This document shows, one piece after another, positions 33,004 through 41,035 of a stretch of 64,000 nt of DNA; positions within the stretch are counted from its first letter, which is position 1, and each line of letters opens with the position of its first letter. A model generated the notes under the pieces. It was given only the letters and a program-made list of their open reading frames with translations. It did not search any database and had not been told where the DNA came from. The position numbers and the translations under genes were made by a program. The stretch spans positions 2,790,001 to 2,854,000 of the forward strand of contig NZ_CP061038.1 of NCBI RefSeq assembly GCF_014490665.1. The letters run 5' to 3'. Origin of the DNA: Sphingomonas alpina. GTDB taxonomy: Bacteria > Pseudomonadota > Alphaproteobacteria > Sphingomonadales > Sphingomonadaceae.

Positions 33004-34572
33004 TCACTTTTCCGCCACGGCGCGCCGCACTGGCTGGCCGGTCCGGGTGCCGGTCGGCTTGCCATCCTTCAGCACCAGTCCACCATTGACCCAGACCCGT
33101 GAGATACCGACCGACTGGGCCGAGGGGTTTTCGCTCGTCGCGCGATCCGCAACGGTGGCGGGATCGAACAATATCAGGTCGGCGCGCGCACCGGGGCGAA
33201 TGACGCCGCGATCGGCGAGCCCCATATGTGCCGCGGCCGCGCCGGTCATCTTGTTGATCGCCTGTTCGAGCGTCAGCAGATGCTGTTCACGGACATATTG
33301 GCGCAGCACGCGCGTAAAGGAGCCTGTGCCGCGCGGGTGGCGGTCGTTGAGCTGACCGTCGCTGCTGATGTTCGAGGACGGCCAGGCGATGAGCTTGCCG
33401 ACATCGTCGGCGCGCATGCTCGTGCCGATCACCATTTCCTCCGCACCGGGCACCTGCGATTCAGCAATCAATTGCATCAGCGCGACGGCCGGATCAATAC
33501 CGCGCTGCACCGCGACCTGGGCCACGGTCTTGCCGACCAGCTTGCGGTCGGGGCTGAACTCCGAGAGCAACAGGCCGTCGGCCGGCGCCAGATGGTCGAG
33601 CGCGAACTGTGCGCTCTCGCGATTGGCGAAATCGCGCTTGGGAAACATGACCGTCAGCGTCGATTGCCAATATTCATACGGATAGACGTCGCCGGTGATG
33701 TTCACGCCCGCGGCGCGCGCGCGGTCCATCACGCCGAGATAGCGATCCGCCTGCCCCCACCAGTCGGTCATGGCGAGTTTCATATGCGAGACCTGCACCG
33801 GCATGCCGGTCGCGCGCCCGATCTCGACGATCTCGTCGAGCGCCGCCCAGATATACTGATCCTCGCTGCGGATATGGCTGATATAGCGCCCGCCACTCCT
33901 CGCTGCCTCTTTCGCAAGCGTCAGCACCTCGTCCTTGGTGGCGTAGATGCCGGGATCATATTCGAGCCCGGTCGACAGGCCGAGTGCGCCGGCCTGCATC
34001 CCGGCGCGCACGATCGCGCGCATCCGATCGATCTCGGCAGCGGTGGCAACGCGCTTGTAATTCTTGCCCAGTACCTGGGCGCGGATCGAATTATGCCCGA
34101 CATAGGAGGCGATGTTCACCGCGACCGGCGTCTTCGCCATCCGCGCAAACAGGCGCGGCAAGGGCAGTTCCGATCCGCCATCCTGCCCGACAATGATCGT
34201 GGTGATGCCCTGGCTCGTTACCGGCAGCGCGTCGGGCTGTTTGAACAGCCCATGGTCGTGATGGCTGTGCGTGTCGATAAAGCCCGGCGACAGGACCTGC
34301 CCGCTGGCATCGACCACCTGTTCCCCCGCGAGCGGCTTCAACTCGCCAATCGCGACGATCCGGTCGCCCTGAATCCGTACCGATGCAGGGCGCGCCGGCG
34401 CGCCGGTGCCATCGACCACGCTGGCGCCAGTGATCAGCGTCGATTTCGATGTCTGCGCGCCAGCGGTACCGGCCGGCGCCGCGAGGATCGCAGCCATCAC
34501 CAAGACGCGGCCACATGACCGGTATAGTATTTCGACGCAACGGCGCCCGGCGCCAATCCTGCCCGTTTTCAT
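33004..34572 (-). CDS. N-acyl-D-amino-acid deacylase family amidohydrolase (secreted)
   Basis: A 522-residue metal-dependent amidohydrolase with a signal peptide (ending near GTAGA). The metal site begins SPGFIDTHSHHDHGLF, typical of D-aminoacylases (N-acyl-D-amino acid to D-amino acid plus carboxylate). Other pieces are YISHIRSED, VQVSHMK and SSDGQLNDRHPRG with the late aspartate. The C-terminal strand returns to the small beta domain (GARADLILFDP). GGGGGA and AGGA lie before the start. It is next to a serine hydrolase and dgc genes, which supports a role in D-amino-acid scavenging. Confidence 0.87.
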   Translation of the reverse strand: MKTGRIGAGRRCVEILYRSCGRVLVMAAILAAPAGTAGAQTSKSTLITGASVVDGTGAPARPASVRIQGDRIVAIGELKPLAGEQVVDASGQVLSPGFIDTHSHHDHGLFKQPDALPVTSQGITTIIVGQDGGSELPLPRLFARMAKTPVAVNIASYVGHNSIRAQVLGKNYKRVATAAEIDRMRAIVRAGMQAGALGLSTGLEYDPGIYATKDEVLTLAKEAARSGGRYISHIRSEDQYIWAALDEIVEIGRATGMPVQVSHMKLAMTDWWGQADRYLGVMDRARAAGVNITGDVYPYEYWQSTLTVMFPKRDFANRESAQFALDHLAPADGLLLSEFSPDRKLVGKTVAQVAVQRGIDPAVALMQLIAESQVPGAEEMVIGTSMRADDVGKLIAWPSSNISSDGQLNDRHPRGTGSFTRVLRQYVREQHLLTLEQAINKMTGAAAAHMGLADRGVIRPGARADLILFDPATVADRATSENPSAQSVGISRVWVNGGLVLKDGKPTGTRTGQPVRRAVAEK

Positions 34573-34590
34573 GTTCCTGTTCCCCCTGGC

Positions 34591-35985
34591 CTATTCGATG
34601 ATCATGAACTGGGACACCTTGTCCCCAGGCGCGATCGCGAGATGCGCTTTCATGGTGCGACCGCCGAAGGACACAGCGTAGCTGTAGTTGATGTCGTCGC
34701 CGAGCTCGTGCCGTTCGGTGAGCTCCACCTTGGTCAACGGGCCCAGTTCCTTGAGCCTTGGTCCGAAAAACTTGTTCGCCAGGTCCGCAAAGCCTTCGCC
34801 GGCGAGCGGCACGTCCTGCTGGCGCAGCGTGCCGCCACGGACCGCCTCGATCAATGTGGTGAGGCGACGCTCTGCCGCTGGTTCCGGCGCCGGGCGTGGA
34901 CCGGTTGCGACAAGCTTGCCGTCCCACAGTTTGGCAATGCCATCGACAAAGGTGTCGAGCTTCGTATTCGCCGAATTGGTCAGCAGGATGATCGAGAGAT
35001 CGTCGCCGAGATAACGCGAATAATAGGTGCGGAATCCCTGCCAGGCCCCGCCATGATGATAGCGCGGATGCCCGCCTGCCTGGTCAATCCGCCAGGCGAA
35101 GCCATAGGGATAGGTCTTGCCGCTGTTGAGCTTTACCGGGGTGTAGACCTGCTGCCAGCCGGCGCTGCCGATCACAGCGCCCTGTTCGACGCCGCGCGCC
35201 CAGGCGATCATGTCGTTGAGCGAGAAATAGAGCGATCCATCCGCCGTGGCATTGAGCGACGGCGAGACAAAGTCCTGGTTCTTCAGTGCGCCTTCGACCA
35301 GCTGATAGCCGGACGCGCGATGGGGCACGATATCGGCGTCGCTGATCCCGCGCGCGGTCTTCATCCCCACCGGCTTGAACACGCGCTGATCGAGGATATC
35401 GAGATAGGATTGCCCCGACGCCTTCTTCACCAGGATGCCGAGCAGCGCATAACCGGTATTGCTGTAGTTCCAGCGCGCGCCGGGCACGAAATCGAGCGGC
35501 AGCGCATAAGCCTGCTTCACCAGTTCGTCATCGCTATAGTCGCGGCGATAGTCGAAATCGGGTTTGTAATTGGCCACGCCCGAGGTGTGAGTGAGCAGGT
35601 GCCGGATGGTGATAGGGCGCCAGCTTGTGGGCTCATCGGGCAGATATTTGCTGATCGGATCGTCGAGTCCGATCTTGCCCTGCTGAACCAATGTCATGAC
35701 CGCCACGGCGGTGAACATCTTGCCGACCGAGCCGGACTGGAAGATCGTGTCGGTGGTTACCGGCACATCATGCTCGACCGTCGCTTTGCCGAAGCCCTTG
35801 GCGACGATGATCTCACCCTTGCGCAATACCGCCACCGCGACGCCGGGCACTTTTTCAGCCCGCATCTCGGATTCGACAAAGGCATCGAGTTGCTTGCGAA
35901 ATGTTTCCGGGTCAGGCGCGGCCATCGCCGGCGCCGCGACTAGGACCGTTGCCAGCGCGCTTAGAATCGTAACCTGCTTCAACAT
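34591..35985 (-). CDS. Serine hydrolase of the beta-lactamase/DD-peptidase fold
   Basis: A 464-residue secreted protein with a signal peptide (MLKQVTILSALATVLVAAPAMA). The catalytic SXXK is SVGK in FQSGSVGKMFTAV, the tyrosine motif is YSN in WNYSNTGYALLG, and HHGGAWQG provides the third motif. This is the AmpC-like/class C group, which includes D-aminopeptidases, esterases and peptidoglycan peptidases. A C-terminal lipocalin-like extension follows after about residue 350. Neighbours suggest action on D-residue-containing peptides; true beta-lactamase activity is less likely. Confidence 0.85.
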   Translation of the reverse strand: MLKQVTILSALATVLVAAPAMAAPDPETFRKQLDAFVESEMRAEKVPGVAVAVLRKGEIIVAKGFGKATVEHDVPVTTDTIFQSGSVGKMFTAVAVMTLVQQGKIGLDDPISKYLPDEPTSWRPITIRHLLTHTSGVANYKPDFDYRRDYSDDELVKQAYALPLDFVPGARWNYSNTGYALLGILVKKASGQSYLDILDQRVFKPVGMKTARGISDADIVPHRASGYQLVEGALKNQDFVSPSLNATADGSLYFSLNDMIAWARGVEQGAVIGSAGWQQVYTPVKLNSGKTYPYGFAWRIDQAGGHPRYHHGGAWQGFRTYYSRYLGDDLSIILLTNSANTKLDTFVDGIAKLWDGKLVATGPRPAPEPAAERRLTTLIEAVRGGTLRQQDVPLAGEGFADLANKFFGPRLKELGPLTKVELTERHELGDDINYSYAVSFGGRTMKAHLAIAPGDKVSQFMIIE

Positions 35986-36026
35986 TGCCCTATCCCCTTT
36001 GCGGTTTTTATTGCTGTTCGATTGGC

Positions 36027-37040
36027 TCAAGCGTGAAGGCCGGCCGACGCGCCGCTGTGCGGACCGCCCCATAGGTCGTCGGGGCACCAGATCATGCCGT
36101 CGCCATATTGAGCGCCCGGCACGCGATCGCGCCGCAGCAGCACCGGGCCATCGAGATCGACGACATCGCAGAACTGACCGACGATGAAGGCAGGCGCCAT
36201 GGCAAGCGACGTGCCGAGCATATTGCCGACCATCACCCCCATGCCTCGAGCGCGCGCGGTGTGGACCATGGCCAGCGCCTCGGTCAGGCCACCGCATTTA
36301 TCGAGCTTGATATTGATCACCGAAAACGCGTCCGACAGCGCCTCGAGCGAGGCCAGCCCCTGCACGCTCTCGTCCGCGGCAAGCGGTATCGGCGAAGCGA
36401 AGGAAGTGAGATCGGCATCGAGATCCACCGACAGCGGCTGCTCCACCAGCGACACGCGGGCGTCGACCAGCACCGGCATCAGCTTTTCGAGCCCGGCCAG
36501 GGTGAAGCCGCGGTTGCCGTCGACACCAAGCCAGACATCGGGCCGCGCCGCGCGCACCGCGCGCACCCGTTCGGCGTCGAGGCCGTCGCCAGTGAGCTTG
36601 AGCTTGATCGCGCGGGCATCGGCAAAGGCCAGGGCGCGCTCGCCAACCAGGTCGGGCGCATCCGCACCGATCGTCCAGGTGGTAAGGCACGGCTTGGGCC
36701 GGGTCACGCCCGCATCCTGCCAGGCCGGGCGCCGTGACCGGGCCCCTTCCAGATCCCACAGCGCGCAGTCGAGCGCATTGCGGGCGCCGCCGATCGGCAA
36801 CAGCGACTGCAGACGCGTACGATCCATGCCGCCGGCAAAGGCGGATCGAACTGTTTCGATTTCGGCGGCGATGCTGGTCGGCGTTTCGCCAAGATAATCG
36901 ACGCCGGCGGCTTCCCCATAGCCTTCATGTTCGCCATCGCGAACCACCGCGACGACCAGGTCGATCTCGGTATAGGTACGCCCGGTGATGCGGAACGGAT
37001 TGGCCAATGGCCATGTCTCGACACGGACTTCGATATCCAT
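36027..37040 (-). CDS. dgcA: Enolase-superfamily racemase (N-acetyl-D-glutamate racemase DgcA-like / dipeptide epimerase)
   Basis: A 337-residue muconate-lactonizing-subgroup enzyme. The acid-base lysine motif is KLKL, metal ligands are in WLGVDGNRG, SLVEQPLS and LAADESV, and the second catalytic lysine is in INIKLDKCGG. Dipeptide epimerases act on L-Ala-D/L-Glu. Enzymes of this family paired with DUF1611 proteins are the DgcA/DgcN pair of a D-glutamate route, where DgcA racemises N-acetyl-D-glutamate. The dgcN-like gene is adjacent (50 bases), so that reading is preferred. Confidence 0.82.
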   Translation of the reverse strand: MDIEVRVETWPLANPFRITGRTYTEIDLVVAVVRDGEHEGYGEAAGVDYLGETPTSIAAEIETVRSAFAGGMDRTRLQSLLPIGGARNALDCALWDLEGARSRRPAWQDAGVTRPKPCLTTWTIGADAPDLVGERALAFADARAIKLKLTGDGLDAERVRAVRAARPDVWLGVDGNRGFTLAGLEKLMPVLVDARVSLVEQPLSVDLDADLTSFASPIPLAADESVQGLASLEALSDAFSVINIKLDKCGGLTEALAMVHTARARGMGVMVGNMLGTSLAMAPAFIVGQFCDVVDLDGPVLLRRDRVPGAQYGDGMIWCPDDLWGGPHSGASAGLHA

Positions 37041-37090
37041 CGTTGCACTCCGGATTGGACGACACACCGGCCAGCGCCGGGCAGAAAAAC

Positions 37091-38101
37091 TCAGTCGAAG
37101 GTTTTGGCGATGTGCGCGACAAGCGCGCCCGCACCGGTTGCAACCGGATCGAAGCAGGGCAGCCCGAAGCGGTCTGAAATGGCTTGCAGATGCGCCACGC
37201 GCGCTTCCGCCGGCAGGACCCGCGTGTTGATGCTGATGCCGGCGCAGCGCACCATCGGGTTGGTCAGGCGCGCCATACCGAGATTGGTCTCGATGCACTC
37301 GGCGAAATCCGGCAGCGCGAAATCGGGATAACCGTCGACATGAGTCCGACCGGCTGCGTGGCACAGGATGATCGCATCCGGCTGCGAGCCGTGCATCAGA
37401 CCGAGCGCGACCCCCGCATAGGCGGGATGGAACAGCGACCCCTGCCCTTCGATGACGTCCCAGTGATCCGTCTCATTGTCGGGCGAGAGCGTTTCTGCCG
37501 CTCCCGCAACGAAGTCGGAGACCACCGCATCGATTGGCACGCCCTGCCCCGCGATCAGGATACCGGTCTGGCCGGTCGCGCGGAAAGTCGCCTTGAGCCC
37601 TGCCGCCGACATATCGCGCGCGATCGCCAGCGCAGTGTATTTCTTGCCGACCGCGCAATCGGTGCCGACCATCAGCATACGCCGGCCGGTCCGCTTGCGC
37701 CCCGATCCGACGGCATAGCGCGTGCCGGGCGTGCGGACATTGAACAGCGCCGCGCCCGAGGCGCGGGCTGCTTCGGCGATTTCAGGCACGCTTTCCAGTC
37801 GCGCGTGCATTCCGCTGGCGACATTCAACCCCGCCTCCAGCGCGGCGACGATCGGCGCAACCCATTCAGGCGCAATCGCGCCGCCAAAGGGCGTGATGCC
37901 GATCACCAATGTCTCAGCGCCGGCGGCATGTGCCTGTCCGAACGCCAGGTCCGGGAGCCCCAGATCGATGCCGCAATCAGGCAAGCGCCATTGCCCGGCG
38001 CATCGCTCAGGCGCCCAGTCGACCAGTCCGTATGCGGTCTTGGCATCCAGCGGATCGCGCGCCGCCCCCAGGAAGAGGAGATATTTTCCAGGGATGATCA
38101 T
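37091..38101 (-). CDS. dgcN: DUF1611 protein, D-glutamate N-acetyltransferase DgcN-like
   Basis: A 336-residue protein of the DUF1611 family with an N-terminal Rossmann-like domain and a C-terminal P-loop-type domain (LMVGTDCAVGKKYTALA at about residues 143-159). A later VIEGQGSLFHPAY and HAAGRTHVDG are family motifs. DgcN is reported to acetylate D-glutamate before racemisation by DgcA. ATG 38101 is used; a TTG 24 bases upstream is possible. A shared motif with the TonB receptor promoter lies upstream. Confidence 0.82.
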   Translation of the reverse strand: MIIPGKYLLFLGAARDPLDAKTAYGLVDWAPERCAGQWRLPDCGIDLGLPDLAFGQAHAAGAETLVIGITPFGGAIAPEWVAPIVAALEAGLNVASGMHARLESVPEIAEAARASGAALFNVRTPGTRYAVGSGRKRTGRRMLMVGTDCAVGKKYTALAIARDMSAAGLKATFRATGQTGILIAGQGVPIDAVVSDFVAGAAETLSPDNETDHWDVIEGQGSLFHPAYAGVALGLMHGSQPDAIILCHAAGRTHVDGYPDFALPDFAECIETNLGMARLTNPMVRCAGISINTRVLPAEARVAHLQAISDRFGLPCFDPVATGAGALVAHIAKTFD

Positions 38102-38182
38102 CCGGTTCGGTCTTTCCTGCGGCAATTGGGCACGGCCGGCTATCCGGCTCTGGCTTTATAGTTATAATTATTGCTAGAAGTG

Positions 38183-38196
38183 TCAACTGACATAAA
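38183..38196. promoter_or_regulatory. Candidate shared operator TCAACTGACATAAA
   Basis: This 14-base motif lies between dgcN (minus) and the permease gene (plus). It differs by a single extra base from TCAATGACATAAA at 40945-40957, in front of the TonB receptor. Both sites are AT-rich. The RpiR-type regulator gene lies between the two, so it is the likely binding protein. Confidence 0.45.
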
Positions 38197-38306
38197 AATA
38201 ACATTCAGCCAATGACAAACCGGGAGGCATGCGTGATGACCACACCGATCCAATCTCCATCCGAATTTCCGCCGGCGCCACCACACGTGCATCAACGAGG
38301 GCAAGC

Positions 38307-39749
38307 ATGAAACCGTTCGAGCGCAAGGCGATCGCGGCGCTGCAGGGTGATCGGGCAGGACATGGCGAGGGGCTATCGCGCAATATCGGGTTGTTCGCGC
38401 TGACCTGTTTCGGCGTGGGCAGCACGGTGGGCGCCGGCATCTTCGTGCTCACCGGAACCGTCGCTGCGCAGCATTCCGGACCAGCGGTGGCGCTTTCCTT
38501 CCTGATCGCCAGCGTCGTCTGCCTGCTTGCCGGGCTCTGCTACGCCGAACTCGCCGCGATGATGCCCGTCACGGGCAGCGCCTACTCGTACAGCCATGCA
38601 TCAATGGGAGAGGCAGCGGCCTGGATGGTCGGCTGGTGCCTGCTGCTCGAATATCTCTTTTCCGGGACGCTCGTCGCGATCGGCTGGTCGGCCTATTTCC
38701 AGTCGGCGCTGCATGATCTGGGTGTCGGCCTTCCTGCCCTCTTCACCCAGGCGCCCTTTGCGCTCTCACCGCATCGCAATCTGGTCGCGACAGGGGCGAT
38801 CGTCGATCTGCCCGCCGTGCTGCTCACGCTCTTTTGCACGACACTCCTGCTGCGTGGCACCGAATTCTCGGCACGGGTCAACAATATCATCGTCGTCGCC
38901 AAGATCGGCGCGATGCTGCTGGTCGTGGTGACGGGCTTCGCCTTTGTCGACCGTGCCAACTGGACGCCCTTCATCCCCGACAATACGGGCGTGTTCGGGC
39001 GCTTCGGCTGGTCGGGCGTGATGCAGGGTGCGGGCGTGCTGTTCTTCGCCTATGTCGGCTTCGATGCCGTCTCGACGCTGGCGCAGGAAGTCCGCAATCC
39101 ACAGCGCACCGTTCCCCGCGCGCTGCTCGCCTCGGTGGGCGTAACGACCTTGCTGTACATGCTGGTCGGCCTGGTGATCACCGGACTGGTCAGCTACCGC
39201 CTGCTCGATGTCGCCGACCCGGTCTATGTCGCGCTCAACAGCGTGGGCGCGGGGCTTGTCTGGACCAAGGTGATCGTCGGCTTCGTTGCGATCGCAGGGC
39301 TGATCTCGGTGCTGCTCGTCACGTTGCTCGGACAAGTGCGCATCTTCTACGCCATGGGGCGCGATGGCCTGCTGCCGGCGGCGTTCACGCGGGTCCGCGC
39401 GGCATCGCACACACCGCAGATCGGCACGCTGGTAACCGGCGCCATCGCCGCACTGGCCGCCGGTCTGCTGCCGCTCAGCCTGTTGGGCGAGTTGATTTCG
39501 ATCGGGACATTGTTCGTCTTCGTGACAGTCGCGGTGAGCGTGATCATCCTGCGCCGGCGTGAACCGCAGGCGGCGCGTCCGTTCCGCGTGCCGCTCTATC
39601 CCTGGACACCGGTCCTCAGCATCGCTGCCTGCCTGTATCTGATGTGGACCCTGCCGGGGGACACCTGGGTCCGGCTACTGTTCTGGCTGGTGATCGGCGG
39701 TGCGGTCTATATTCTCTACGGCCTGCGGCGACGGCGGAGAATGGGCTAG
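38307..39749 (+). CDS. APC-family amino acid permease
   Basis: A 480-residue inner-membrane transporter with about twelve to thirteen helices. The first unwound helix motif GVGSTVGAGIFVLTG and the second-helix ELAAMMPVTGSAYSY are typical of the cationic amino acid transporter branch. LFFAYVGFDAVSTLAQEVRNPQRTVPRAL is also diagnostic. The start follows GAGGG at six bases. In this cluster it would import the amino acid (perhaps D-glutamate or another D-amino acid) handled by dgcN and dgcA, which are divergent from it. Confidence 0.9.
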   Translation: MKPFERKAIAALQGDRAGHGEGLSRNIGLFALTCFGVGSTVGAGIFVLTGTVAAQHSGPAVALSFLIASVVCLLAGLCYAELAAMMPVTGSAYSYSHASMGEAAAWMVGWCLLLEYLFSGTLVAIGWSAYFQSALHDLGVGLPALFTQAPFALSPHRNLVATGAIVDLPAVLLTLFCTTLLLRGTEFSARVNNIIVVAKIGAMLLVVVTGFAFVDRANWTPFIPDNTGVFGRFGWSGVMQGAGVLFFAYVGFDAVSTLAQEVRNPQRTVPRALLASVGVTTLLYMLVGLVITGLVSYRLLDVADPVYVALNSVGAGLVWTKVIVGFVAIAGLISVLLVTLLGQVRIFYAMGRDGLLPAAFTRVRAASHTPQIGTLVTGAIAALAAGLLPLSLLGELISIGTLFVFVTVAVSVIILRRREPQAARPFRVPLYPWTPVLSIAACLYLMWTLPGDTWVRLLFWLVIGGAVYILYGLRRRRRMG

Positions 39750-39772
39750 GTCGGAGGTGCCTCTTCAGGCCC

Positions 39773-39873
39773 TTCCCCGGCGAAGGCCGGGGTCCAGGCG
39801 AGGAGCACCTGCGGTGACGTGAGACGCCAGTTTACTCCTGTCTTCCAACTGGACCCCGGCCTTCGCCGGGGAA
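39773..39873. repeat. REP-like 25-bp perfect inverted repeat
   Basis: The arm at 39773-39797 (starting TTCCCCGGCGAAGGCC) is exactly repeated in inverse at 39849-39873, with a 51-base spacer. It fills the gap between the convergent permease and RpiR genes. It belongs to the GC-rich palindromes seen elsewhere (52793-52851 has the related CGCGAAGGCGGG core) and could end both transcripts. Confidence 0.85.
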
Positions 39874-39910
39874 GCAGGGAAATTACAGATCTGAAGGAGA
39901 GTATGGTCGG

Positions 39911-40831
39911 CTATGACCGGCCAGGCTTGCGCTTGGCCGAGCTGCCGACATGCCCTGTATGCGCCTGATAGAGCTCCGACAGACGTTCGAGGCGTTTTTC
40001 CACCTTGGTGCCGAGCATGCCGATCACGTCATTGACCAGCAGATTGACCGCACAGCCGAGTGCAACCTGTGAGCTCCAGAACAGCTCCACCTCCGTCGGC
40101 ACGGCGATGACGTCATTGGTGAATTTGCGGATCCAGTCGCAGAATTTGTCGGTCAGCATCACCACCGGAATGCCTTCACGGCTGGCCCGTGTCGCCAGTT
40201 CATAGGCCTGTTCCGAATAGCGCCGCATATCGACCAGCACGAGGCATTGATCAGCGGGATCGGCGGCGAAAATCTCGTGATAATTGCCGGCCGTGGTGTC
40301 GACGATGCTGACGCCCTCGCGCGCATATTGCAGCAGATGGGCCAAGGTCGCCGCGACACCGCGCTCGGTCTGGAATCCCGCGACATGCACATGGCGGCTG
40401 TTCGCCAGCAATGCGACCACCCGTTTCCACGTCTCGCTCTCGGCCATTGCATAGACTTCGATGATCCCGGCCAGTTCGAGCTCGAGGCTGCGCTTATCGC
40501 GGCCACTCCCGTCGCGCGCGCCAACGAATTCGGTCACTTGATCACCGACCAGCCAGGGCACGCCCGACATGGTCATGCGCAGCCCGGCCTTGAGCTCCTT
40601 GAAGTGGCGATACCCCATCATGCGCGAGAAGCGGCCGACCGTGGTCGCGCTGACCTGCAGCTTCTCGGCGATCGAATTGGCCGACTCGAACGCAATCCCG
40701 CCGCGATTGGTGAGGATGAAATTGGCGATCGACCGCTCCGCGGGCGTGAAGCTGTCGAGGCGATCCTCGAGCCGCTTCAGCAGATCGTGCGACGTGTCGG
40801 CATCACCTGGCACTGACCATCTCTCCCCCAT
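39911..40831 (-). CDS. MurR/RpiR-family transcriptional regulator
   Basis: A 306-residue regulator with an N-terminal HTH_6 domain (FTPAERSIANFILTNRG, SIAEKLQVSATTVGRFSRMMGY) and a C-terminal SIS sugar/amino-sugar-binding domain (VHVAGFQTERG, then CLVLVDMRRYSEQ). MurR relatives respond to cell-wall sugar phosphates. ATG 40831 is used, but a GTG at 40813 preceded by GGGAG is also possible. Being inside the D-amino-acid/peptide cluster, it is likely its local regulator. Confidence 0.9.
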   Translation of the reverse strand: MGERWSVPGDADTSHDLLKRLEDRLDSFTPAERSIANFILTNRGGIAFESANSIAEKLQVSATTVGRFSRMMGYRHFKELKAGLRMTMSGVPWLVGDQVTEFVGARDGSGRDKRSLELELAGIIEVYAMAESETWKRVVALLANSRHVHVAGFQTERGVAATLAHLLQYAREGVSIVDTTAGNYHEIFAADPADQCLVLVDMRRYSEQAYELATRASREGIPVVMLTDKFCDWIRKFTNDVIAVPTEVELFWSSQVALGCAVNLLVNDVIGMLGTKVEKRLERLSELYQAHTGHVGSSAKRKPGRS

Positions 40832-40929
40832 TTCCAATCACATGCCCCTCCTAGAACAGCGCGCGCGCTGCCGCCAGCATGGCAATTCCTGCGGCAGATC
40901 GCCCAACCGGTCGCCTTTATGTTACTAAT

Positions 40930-40958
40930 TTGACATTTATCGACTCAATGACATAAAT
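40930..40958 (+). promoter_or_regulatory. Candidate promoter of the TonB receptor gene
   Basis: TTGACA (40930-40935), a 17-base spacer and ATAAAT (40953-40958) form a sigma-70-like promoter 78 bases before the receptor start. The motif TCAATGACATAAA (40945-40957), also found between dgcN and the permease, overlaps the minus 10 region, a position suited to repression. Confidence 0.5.
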
Positions 40959-41035
40959 CTAGCATCGCCATTCGAGGCGACGCGACCCTCACCAAGATCA
41001 GGGCGTGTCCAGGCGACGGGGACAAAGGGAAAGCC

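Noticed and set aside
34591..35985. Antibiotic-resistance beta-lactamase
   Set aside because: SXXK, YXN and HHGG motifs are those of the broad serine hydrolase family with a C-terminal extension; the neighbours are D-amino-acid genes, so resistance is not supported.
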